The notes beneath the pieces are model-generated. The model was not told where the DNA came from, did no database searches, and was given only the letters and a program-made list of their open reading frames with translations. The position numbers were made by a program, and so were the translations under genes. This document shows, piece after piece, positions 1 to 5,287 of a DNA stretch of 6,785 nucleotides; within the stretch, counting starts at the first letter, position 1, and each line of letters opens with the position of its first letter. Source of the DNA: Gammaproteobacteria bacterium (GTDB lineage: Bacteria > Pseudomonadota > Gammaproteobacteria > Eutrophobiales > Eutrophobiaceae); the NCBI GenBank assembly GCA_009843675.1, contig VYCZ01000184.1, positions 1 through 6,785 on the forward strand. The letters are read 5' to 3'.

Positions 1-275
1 GTCTGAGATCGCGATAAAACTCAGTCTAGTTTTCCAGCATCACACAAGCGACACTTAACAGCCGGTCGTCAATGGTGCGTGACGCGCGGTCATAACCATG
101 CCCTCGGGAGCGCAGTGTGTTGTATTTTGCTTGGTTGAATTCATCGTTCTGCGCAGCAATTCAAGCCAAGTGATAGACAGAATTTCTGCCTCATTTTAGG
201 GAGACTGACGGACTGTAAGTGGTTACAATCCTCTCTCCACCCCAGCCGATTTGTGTGTGAATTCTCTACTAGGGA
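1..275. other. Gene-free stretch with several short palindromes
   Basis: I find no convincing gene in this stretch, which lies downstream of tRNA-Ala on the minus strand. It contains short inverted repeats: CTGAG/CTCAG at 3-7 and 20-24, AAAACT/AGTTTT at 16-21 and 28-33, a nested imperfect hairpin at 72-99 (ATGGT/ACCAT outside TGAC/GTCA), a 12-bp stem with one bulged base at 130-170, and CAGAA-T-TTCTG at 178-188. None is followed by a T-run on either strand, so none reads as an intrinsic terminator. The tRNA may therefore end by Rho or by processing from a longer transcript. Confidence 0.5.
130..170. repeat. Imperfect inverted repeat (12-bp stem, 16-nt loop)
   Basis: CTTGGTTGAATT at 130-141 pairs with AATTCAA at 158-164 and CCAAG at 166-170, leaving one bulged G at 165. 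The 16-nt loop itself contains the palindrome CTGCGCAG at 149-156. No T-tract follows on either strand, so a terminator role is not supported. Its function is unknown. Confidence 0.55.
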
Positions 276-351
<76 letters not shown>

Positions 352-354
352 GAA

Positions 355-376
355 ACCCGCGCAACAGTTCGCGGGT
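355..376 (-). other. Hairpin in the tRNA-Ala 5' leader
   Basis: A perfect 7-bp inverted repeat, ACCCGCG/CGCGGGT with an 8-nt loop, ends 3 nt before the mature tRNA 5' end. On the minus strand it is followed only by TTTC and then the tRNA itself. It is more likely a leader or processing structure, or a weak attenuator of read-through from gltX, than a full terminator. Confidence 0.5.
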
Positions 377-385
377 CATAAAGTG

Positions 386-421
386 GCGGCATACTCTACG
401 TCAGCGCAGGTAAACTGTCAA
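386..421 (-). promoter_or_regulatory. Sigma-70-type promoter for tRNA-Ala
   Basis: On the minus strand a perfect -35 TTGACA (416-421) is separated by exactly 17 bp from a -10-like TAGAGT (393-398). The following discriminator, ATGCCGCC, is GC-rich, a property of stringently controlled stable-RNA promoters. The -35 starts 4 bp after the gltX stop codon. Transcription would begin near 386, giving a leader of about 35 nt before the mature tRNA. Placement, spacing and the perfect -35 make this a good prediction, though the -10 matches consensus at only four of six positions. Confidence 0.75.
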
Positions 422-424
422 GCA

Positions 425-1846
425 CTAAGAGGCATCAATCCTGCGCTCGATCAGTGCCAGCGCGCGATCCAGGCGGGATAGTGTCCTGTCCCGGCCCAGC
501 AACTCCAGGGTAACGTCGATGGAGGGCGACACCGCGCTGCCCGTTACCGCCACCCGCAGGGGCTGGGCGATCTTGCCGAACTTGATGGCCTGTTGCTCCG
601 CCACGGCATCTATGGCTGCATGAATCGCTTCCCTTTCCCAGGCATCCAGCCCGGCCAGGGCATCCCTGACCCGTCGTAGCGGTTCAAGCGCCACGGGACG
701 CAGGTGCTTTTTCGCGGCGGTCTCATCGTATTCGGCAAATTCCTCGTAGAAGAAACGGCTCTGTTCGGCCATCTCCGCGATGGTCTTCACACGCTCCTTC
801 TGGATCCCGGCCACTTCCTTGAGATCGGGCGGACCGGATACGTCAACGCCAAGCTCAACCAGTTTTCTTTTAAGCAGGCAGGCAATATCTTCCGCCTTGC
901 TTTCCCTCAGGTAATGCTGGTTCAGCCAGGCCAGCTTGTCCGGGTTCAGCGCGGCCGCGGCCTTGTTGACCCGGGCAATATCAAACAGTCCGGTCATTTC
1001 GCCAATGCTGAAGATCTCCTGGTCGCCGTGGGACCAGCCCAGCCTCACCAGGTAATTCAGCAGGGCCTCCGGCAGGTAGCCCTGGTCCCGGTATTCCAGC
1101 ACGCTGGCGGCGCCATGGCGCTTGGAGAGTTTCCTGCCCTCCGGGTCCAGGATCAGGGGGATATGGGCATACGTCGGCGCGGCAACGCCCAGGGCATTGA
1201 AAATGTTGATCTGCCTGGGTGTGTTGTTGAGATGGTCGTCCCCCCGCACTACATGGGTAATGCCCATATCGGCATCGTCCACCACCACGGTCAGGTTATA
1301 GGTGGGCGAGCCGTCGGCACGGGCAATGATCAAATCATCCAGTTCCCGGTTGCTGATCACCACCCGGCCCTGGATGGGGTCGTCGATGACCACGTCGCCG
1401 TCGAGCGGGTTTTTGAAGCGCACCACCGGCGTTTCCCCTGCCGATGGCCCCCGGTCCAGGTCCCGGCATTTCCCGTTATACCTGGGTTTTTCACCCCTGC
1501 TCATGGCCTCCCCGCGCATCGCTTCCAGTTCTTCCCTGGTGCAGTAACAATAATAGGCCCGGTTCCGGTCCAGCAGCCGCTGTATCGCTGCTTTGTACAT
1601 TTCAGTGCGCTGCGACTGGTAGATGATGTCCCGGTCATGGTCCAATCCCAGCCATTCCATGCCTTTCAGGATTACGTTGAGAGCCGCTTCCGTGGATCTC
1701 TCACGGTCGGTGTCCTCTATTCTCAGCAGGAATTCGCCACCGTGGCGCCGGGCGTACAGCCACGCAAACAGGGCCGTGCGGATGCCGCCGATGTGCAGGT
1801 CGCCGGTGGGACTGGGCGCGAAGCGGGTGATTACCTTGTCTGTCAT
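425..1846 (-). CDS. gltX: Glutamyl-tRNA synthetase
   Basis: Class I aminoacyl-tRNA synthetase that charges tRNA-Glu in the cytoplasm with glutamate and ATP. At 473 aa it matches the usual bacterial length (E. coli about 471). The Rossmann catalytic domain starts immediately with RFAPSPTGDLHIGG, where HIGG (18-21) is the HIGH motif; KLSKR (239-243) is the KMSKS loop. Zinc-knuckle candidates are C100, C102, C127 and D129; E. coli uses Cys, Cys, Cys, His at the matching places, so the fourth ligand differs here. DDLIIARADGSPTYN (170-184) and the C-terminal anticodon-binding part (KKHLRP, LRVAVTGS) are also typical. The ATG at 1846 lies 7 bp after the stop of the dehydrogenase gene with no clear Shine-Dalgarno, suggesting translational coupling. 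The stop is TAG, followed at once by the tRNA-Ala promoter. Confidence 0.97.
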   Translation of the reverse strand: MTDKVITRFAPSPTGDLHIGGIRTALFAWLYARRHGGEFLLRIEDTDRERSTEAALNVILKGMEWLGLDHDRDIIYQSQRTEMYKAAIQRLLDRNRAYYCYCTREELEAMRGEAMSRGEKPRYNGKCRDLDRGPSAGETPVVRFKNPLDGDVVIDDPIQGRVVISNRELDDLIIARADGSPTYNLTVVVDDADMGITHVVRGDDHLNNTPRQINIFNALGVAAPTYAHIPLILDPEGRKLSKRHGAASVLEYRDQGYLPEALLNYLVRLGWSHGDQEIFSIGEMTGLFDIARVNKAAAALNPDKLAWLNQHYLRESKAEDIACLLKRKLVELGVDVSGPPDLKEVAGIQKERVKTIAEMAEQSRFFYEEFAEYDETAAKKHLRPVALEPLRRVRDALAGLDAWEREAIHAAIDAVAEQQAIKFGKIAQPLRVAVTGSAVSPSIDVTLELLGRDRTLSRLDRALALIERRIDAS

Positions 1847-1853
1847 GGCCGGG

Positions 1854-3398
1854 TCAGTTGCGTTCAGCTTCTTCAGTCAGCAGCGATACGCCGCACTGCA
1901 CCCGTCTCCGCAACCAGGGGCTGGGGCGGTAGCGCGGGTCGCCGGTGAGTTTGAACAGGTTATCCAGGATTTCGGCGATCCTTGCCCCCCCGACTTTGTC
2001 TCCCCAGGACAGCGGGCCGTGCGGGTACCCAAGGCCCAGGGTCACGGCGGCCTCTATGTCGGGCACAGAGGCAATACGGCGCTGGGCGATATTGGCGGCA
2101 ATGTTCACGATCACGGCCAGGATGCGCTGGCTGATGAAGCCCGGACTGTCGTTGATCACGGTAACGGGAACACCGCCGGCCGCCAGCAGGCCGTGCATGC
2201 TGTCACGCACCCCGGGTTCGGTCACCGGGGACAGCATCAGGGTGCGCCTCTTGTCCAAGCCAGGGAGCGGGTCCACGGCTACCGTGCGGGTCGGATCCAG
2301 GTCCTTCACAGTGCAGCACTGGCTGACGTCGCTGCCCCAGGGCTGAAGTACGGCTATCGTATCCCCGCCCGCCGGCGAGTCCGCGACCTGCGCGCCGCCG
2401 GCTTTCAATTCTTCGGCCAGTTGCCGGGACGCGCTGTCGCCTGCGCCGTCCAGCCACACTCTTGTGATGCTGACCTGCGGCGCCGGCGCCTCTTCAGGCT
2501 CGATCTTCCGGTTGTCCTCATAGCGGTAAAACCCGCGCCCGGTCTTGCGCCCGAACAGGCCCGCAGCCATCCTCGGCGGGACCAGCGACGAGGGGCGATA
2601 CATGGGTTCCTGCAGAAACTGGTCGTACACGGACTGCATCACCTTGCCGGACACGTCCAGCCCGGTCAGGTCCAGCAGTTCGAACGGCCCCATCCGGAAC
2701 CCCATGGCTTCGCGCATGACCCGGTCCACGTCGACAGGTTGCGCCACCCCCTCTTCCAGGATGCGCAACGCCTCCGTGGTAAAACCGCGGCCGGCATGGT
2801 TTACCAGGAAACCGGGTTGGTCCGCGGCGACCACGGCGCGGTGGCCGGTTGTGGCAACCAGTGATGAGAGTTCCCCGATAACATCCGCGTCGGTCAGCGC
2901 CGCAGGTATGACCTCGACCACGCGCATCAGCGGTACCGGGTTGAAGAAATGCAGCCCCGCGACCCGCTCCGGCCTGGCGCAGGCCGCAGCGATGTCCGAA
3001 ACCAGCAGGGAAGAAGTGTTGCTCGCGAGGATGGCCTCAGCGGAGACGATGTTTTCCAGTTCCGCAAACAACTGCTTCTTGACGTCCAGCAGTTCCACGA
3101 CCGCCTCGATGACGACCCGGCAGGAGGCCAGCCCATCCATGCCGCGGCACAGGGTGAGACCGGCAAGCATGGTGTCCGCCTCTTCCTGCGAGCACCTCCC
3201 CTTCTCGACCTGGCGGCCGATCATCTTGCCGACGAATTCGGCGGCAGCATCCAGCGCGCCGGCCTGGGTGTCATAAAGCCGTACCGGGTACCCGGCCTGC
3301 AGGAACAACTGGGCAATCCCCCGGCCCATGACCCCGGCGCCGACAATACCGATACGCAGGTCGCGTTGCGCCGGGCTTGTTTTTGTTTTGTTTGTCAT
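1854..3398 (-). CDS. 3-hydroxyacyl-CoA dehydrogenase (PaaH/PaaC-like, two 3HCDH C-terminal domains)
   Basis: NAD-dependent oxidation of (S)-3-hydroxyacyl-CoA to 3-ketoacyl-CoA in the cytosol, as in fatty-acid or phenylacetate-type degradation; the chain specificity cannot be read from sequence. The 514-aa protein begins with a Rossmann fold (IGIVGAGVMGRG, with GAGVMG at 20-25). The SNTSS segment (126-130) is present, and H150 in GLHFFNP with E162 in RVVEVI form the expected catalytic dyad, 12 residues apart. DQPGFLVNHAGRG (193-205) opens the first C-terminal domain, with N200 correctly placed. A divergent linker (about 305-410) leads to a second 3HCDH-like domain (415-508; NDSPGFISQRILA, LGLGYPHGPL, DPRYRPSPWLRRR) in which Q424 replaces the Asn. 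The ATG at 3398 is the only sensible start; it has no Shine-Dalgarno and an A/C-rich beginning. It is probably co-transcribed with gltX. Confidence 0.92.
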   Translation of the reverse strand: MTNKTKTSPAQRDLRIGIVGAGVMGRGIAQLFLQAGYPVRLYDTQAGALDAAAEFVGKMIGRQVEKGRCSQEEADTMLAGLTLCRGMDGLASCRVVIEAVVELLDVKKQLFAELENIVSAEAILASNTSSLLVSDIAAACARPERVAGLHFFNPVPLMRVVEVIPAALTDADVIGELSSLVATTGHRAVVAADQPGFLVNHAGRGFTTEALRILEEGVAQPVDVDRVMREAMGFRMGPFELLDLTGLDVSGKVMQSVYDQFLQEPMYRPSSLVPPRMAAGLFGRKTGRGFYRYEDNRKIEPEEAPAPQVSITRVWLDGAGDSASRQLAEELKAGGAQVADSPAGGDTIAVLQPWGSDVSQCCTVKDLDPTRTVAVDPLPGLDKRRTLMLSPVTEPGVRDSMHGLLAAGGVPVTVINDSPGFISQRILAVIVNIAANIAQRRIASVPDIEAAVTLGLGYPHGPLSWGDKVGGARIAEILDNLFKLTGDPRYRPSPWLRRRVQCGVSLLTEEAERN

Positions 3399-3419
3399 TA
3401 GACAGGCTATTATAACCCC
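3399..3419. promoter_or_regulatory. Overlapping divergent -10 elements (bidirectional promoter candidate)
   Basis: The whole gap between the divergent start codons is 21 bp. The minus strand carries a perfect TATAAT (3409-3414), and the plus strand carries TATTAT (3408-3413), a five-of-six match offset by one base. Counting 7 nt past each -10 puts transcription starts near 3402 (minus) and at 3420 (plus), 18 bp apart. That would give the dehydrogenase mRNA about a 4-nt leader and make cofE leaderless, in line with the missing Shine-Dalgarno on both sides. Good -35 hexamers are not evident: plus has only a TTGTTT at 3383-3388 with a long 19-bp spacer, and minus has GCCTGA at 3432-3437. Confidence 0.5.
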
Positions 3420-4193
3420 ATGAACAACAAATCAGGCGATGGGATACGGTTGTTGCCGGTGCGCGGCATACCCGAAGTCATGCCCGGCGATGACCTGGCA
3501 GCGCTGTTGCTCGAACGCTTGCAGGAGTACCAGGTTACCGGCGGCGATATCCTGGTCATAGCCCAGAAGGTCGTCTCCAAGGCGGAGAACCGGTACGTGG
3601 AACTGGCCGGGGTGACACCCTCGGACCGGGCACTGGAACTGGCCGGAAAGACGGGCAAGGACCCGCGCCTGGTCGAACTGATCCTGTCCCAGTCAAAACG
3701 CGTAGTCAGGTACCGGCAGGACGTGCTGATCGTCGAACACAGGCTGGGGTTCGTGCACGCCAATGCCGGCATCGATCATTCCAATATCCCGCAGAACGCC
3801 CGTTCGGAACGGGTACTGCTGCTGCCGGAAGACCCCGATGCCAGCGCCGCCCGCATCCATGCCGCCATCACGCAGGCCTGCGGCGTAAACGCCGGGGTCA
3901 TCATCAACGACAGCGCCGGACGGGCCTGGCGCAACGGCGTGCCCGGCATCGCCATCGGCGGCGCCGGCCTGCCCTGCCTGCTGGACCTGCGCGGCGAGAG
4001 CGACCTGCACGGAAACCTGTTGCGCGTGACCGAGGTGGGGATTGCCGATGAAATCGCCGCCGCGGCCTCGCTGGTCATGGGACAGGCGGCCCAGGGGATA
4101 CCTGCGGTGCTGGTCAAGGGCCTGGCGCTGCGCGGGCCGCACAATAACGCATCCGCCCTGATAAGAGACCCGGACAAGGACCTGTTCAGGTGA
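3420..4193 (+). CDS. cofE: Coenzyme F420-0:L-glutamate ligase
   Basis: GTP- and metal-dependent ligase adding L-glutamate(s) to F420-0 in the cytosol, the last step of F420 assembly. The 257-aa length fits a stand-alone CofE without the C-terminal nitroreductase-like domain of mycobacterial FbiB. Family landmarks in order are RGIPEVMPGDDLA (15-27), DILVIAQKVVSKAENR (43-58), LILSQSKRVVR (87-97), ANAGIDHSNIP (114-124), LLPEDPDASAARI (134-146), INDSAGRAWRNG (162-173), AIGGAG (178-183), DLRGESDLHG (189-198) and TEVGIADEIAAAA (204-216). D119, D164 and E205 are candidate metal ligands by family position, not proven here. The ATG at 3420 sits where homologues begin, but no Shine-Dalgarno precedes it and the upstream gap is only 21 bp. 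Its TGA lies inside the ribosome-binding region of cofD, so the two are an operon. Confidence 0.95.
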   Translation: MNNKSGDGIRLLPVRGIPEVMPGDDLAALLLERLQEYQVTGGDILVIAQKVVSKAENRYVELAGVTPSDRALELAGKTGKDPRLVELILSQSKRVVRYRQDVLIVEHRLGFVHANAGIDHSNIPQNARSERVLLLPEDPDASAARIHAAITQACGVNAGVIINDSAGRAWRNGVPGIAIGGAGLPCLLDLRGESDLHGNLLRVTEVGIADEIAAAASLVMGQAAQGIPAVLVKGLALRGPHNNASALIRDPDKDLFR

Positions 4194-4198
4194 CCATG
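4188..4198 (+). promoter_or_regulatory. Shine-Dalgarno deciding the cofD start, overlapping the cofE stop
   Basis: AGGTGA at 4188-4193 is an exact match to part of the anti-Shine-Dalgarno complement. It contains the cofE TGA stop and precedes an ATG at 4196 with 5 nt between AGG and ATG. This favours the ATG. The alternative is the in-frame GTG at 4190, which overlaps the cofE stop and has an AAGGA at 4176-4180, 9 nt upstream. Confidence 0.6.
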
Positions 4199-5146
4199 GG
4201 AACCGTCCTTACCCTGTGCGGGGGCGTGGGTGGCGCAAAACTGGCCCTCGGACTCAGCCGGGTCCTCAGGCCGGATGAACTCCTCATAGCCGTCAATACC
4301 GGCGATGACTTCCGGCACCTGGGCCTGCATATCTCACCCGACCTGGACACTGTCATGTACACCCTGGCCGGGGTGGCGGACCCGGAACGGGGCTGGGGGC
4401 TCGCAGGCGAGACCTGGCAATTCATGGAGGCAATTTCCCGTTTCGAGGGACTGGACTGGTTCAAGCTGGGTGACACGGACCTCGCCACCCATCTCTACCG
4501 GGCCCGGGCGCTGGAACGGGGAGCAGGACTGGCCGAAGTCACGAAGGAGCTCTGCGATGCTTTCGGCATTGCGCACCGGATCGTGCCCATGACCGACGAT
4601 CCGTTGCAGACGGTCATCATCACCGGCGAGGGGGAACTGCCGTTCCAGGATTACTTCGTGCGCCTGGGTTGCCGCCCCCGGGTGCAGGCCGTCAGGTTCG
4701 ACTGGGTCGAAATGGCGCGCCCGAATCCCGAATTCGCCGCCCTGCTCAACAACCGGGAACTGCGCGCCGTGATCCTGTGCCCGTCGAACCCGTTCCTGAG
4801 CATCGATCCGATCCTTTCCCTGGAAGGCGTCCGTACGGACCTGCAATCCACCCGTGCGCCGGTCGTCGCAGTATCGCCCATCGTCGGCGGCAAAGCCCTG
4901 AAAGGCCCCGCGGCGAAAATCATGGAAGAACTGGACATGCCTGCAAGCAACCTGTCAATCGCAGAATACTACCGCGACTTCCTGGACGGCCTGATCATCG
5001 ACAACGGCGACAGGCATGAAGCGCCGGCAATCAGGGAAATGGGGATCGAGGTGAAGGTGACTAATACCGTAATGCGGTCTCCTCAGGACAGGATCGCCCT
5101 GGCAGAAACAACCCTGCAGTTCGCGTTCGGATTAATCCGCAGATGA
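4196..5146 (+). CDS. cofD: 2-phospho-L-lactate (or related) transferase, F420 biosynthesis
   Basis: Transfers a phospho-acid moiety from its guanosine diphosphate-activated form to the deazaflavin Fo, giving F420-0, the substrate of CofE. From the ATG at 4196 it has 316 aa (318 from the GTG at 4190), normal for the family. Seen in order, numbering from 4196: the nucleotide-binding opening LCGGVGGAKLALGL (7-20), VNTGDDFRHLGLHISPDLDT (33-52, with the paired Asp 37-38), PMTDDPLQT (131-139), LPFQDYFVRLGCRP (148-161), CPSNPFLSIDPILSL (195-209), VAVSPIVGGKALKGPAAKIM (224-243) and IDNGD (268-272). Whether the donor carries lactate, enolpyruvate or glycerate cannot be decided without the CofC partner, which is not in this window, nor is the Fo synthase. 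The last codons and TGA lie inside the left arm of a 29-bp inverted repeat. Confidence 0.95.
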   Translation: MGTVLTLCGGVGGAKLALGLSRVLRPDELLIAVNTGDDFRHLGLHISPDLDTVMYTLAGVADPERGWGLAGETWQFMEAISRFEGLDWFKLGDTDLATHLYRARALERGAGLAEVTKELCDAFGIAHRIVPMTDDPLQTVIITGEGELPFQDYFVRLGCRPRVQAVRFDWVEMARPNPEFAALLNNRELRAVILCPSNPFLSIDPILSLEGVRTDLQSTRAPVVAVSPIVGGKALKGPAAKIMEELDMPASNLSIAEYYRDFLDGLIIDNGDRHEAPAIREMGIEVKVTNTVMRSPQDRIALAETTLQFAFGLIRR

Positions 5147-5163
5147 CGCAGATTAACGCAGAT
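5138..5163. repeat. Three CGCAGAT heptamers in the left arm
   Basis: CGCAGAT occurs at 5138-5144, 5147-5153 and 5157-5163, with start-to-start distances of 9 and 10 bp, close to one DNA helical turn. The first copy encodes the last Arg codons of CofD and part of its stop. Confidence 0.85.
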
Positions 5164-5208
5164 GAAATGATGATTGTTATTCACATTTTCCTAAGTTCAG
5201 TCGGTAGA

Positions 5209-5236
5209 AATATAATCAGCCAAGACCCGGACTCAA
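5209..5236 (-). promoter_or_regulatory. Weak promoter candidate inside the inverted-repeat element, facing cofD
   Basis: On the minus strand TTGAGT (5231-5236) lies 16 bp from TATATT (5209-5214). The -35 matches consensus at four of six positions and the -10 at five of six. It would transcribe through the left arm and antisense into the cofD 3' end. The region is AT-rich, so a chance match is quite possible. Confidence 0.25.
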
Positions 5237-5253
5237 AGAAACAATAAAAAATA

Positions 5254-5280
5254 ATCTGCGTTAATCTGCGTCATCTGCGG
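5254..5280. repeat. Three ATCTGCG heptamers in the right arm
   Basis: ATCTGCG occurs at 5254-5260, 5264-5270 and 5273-5279, the mirror image of the left-arm series, with spacings of 10 and 9 bp. The arm ends 5 bp from the stop codon of the hydroxylase gene. Confidence 0.85.
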
Positions 5281-5287
5281 ATAGAAC

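Larger units (their letters stand above)
5135..5282. repeat. 148-bp element bounded by a perfect 29-bp inverted repeat
   Basis: The left arm (5135-5163) and right arm (5254-5282) are exact reverse complements over 29 bp, enclosing 90 bp that are only about one third G+C by my count. Inside, ATTGTT (5173-5178) and AACAAT (5240-5245) pair at nearly symmetric distances from the arms. TTCAGTCGGT (5196-5205) pairs imperfectly with 5225-5236. The whole element could therefore fold as one long interrupted stem. I see no target-site duplication and no coding capacity. It fills the space between two convergent genes almost completely and could be a MITE-like or dispersed intergenic repeat. The large loop argues against a simple intrinsic terminator, but RNA from either side would contain a 29-bp stem. 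Confidence 0.85.

Noticed and set aside
130..170. Terminator of the tRNA-Ala transcript
   Set aside because: The stem is not GC-rich and the minus-strand sequence after it (CAAAATACAACAC) has no T-tract.
98..199. A 33-codon plus-strand frame starting at ATG 98
   Set aside because: There is no Shine-Dalgarno, no recognisable protein and a biased cysteine-containing translation; it runs through the 130-170 hairpin and is probably chance.
224..229. TACAAT as a plus-strand -10 promoter element
   Set aside because: No -35-like hexamer occurs at 15-19 bp upstream, and no gene follows on that strand.
704..2864. Two long plus-strand open frames (704-1948 and 1623-2864) opposite gltX and the dehydrogenase
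   Set aside because: They lie antisense to two genes with full family motifs; their translations are rich in the His, Arg, Pro and Gly typical of GC-rich shadow frames and show no family signature.
4190..4195. GTG at 4190 as the cofD start
   Set aside because: It is possible, but the ATG at 4196 has an exact AGGTGA at proper spacing and a start position typical of CofD; kept only as an alternative.
3693..4846. Several minus-strand open frames opposite cofE and cofD
   Set aside because: They are shadows of two well-supported genes, with no motifs or start signals of their own.
5135..5282. CRISPR array or intrinsic terminator
   Set aside because: Heptamers 9-10 bp apart are far too short and close for CRISPR repeats and spacers. 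The arms are separated by 90 bp and the loop is too large for a standard Rho-independent terminator.
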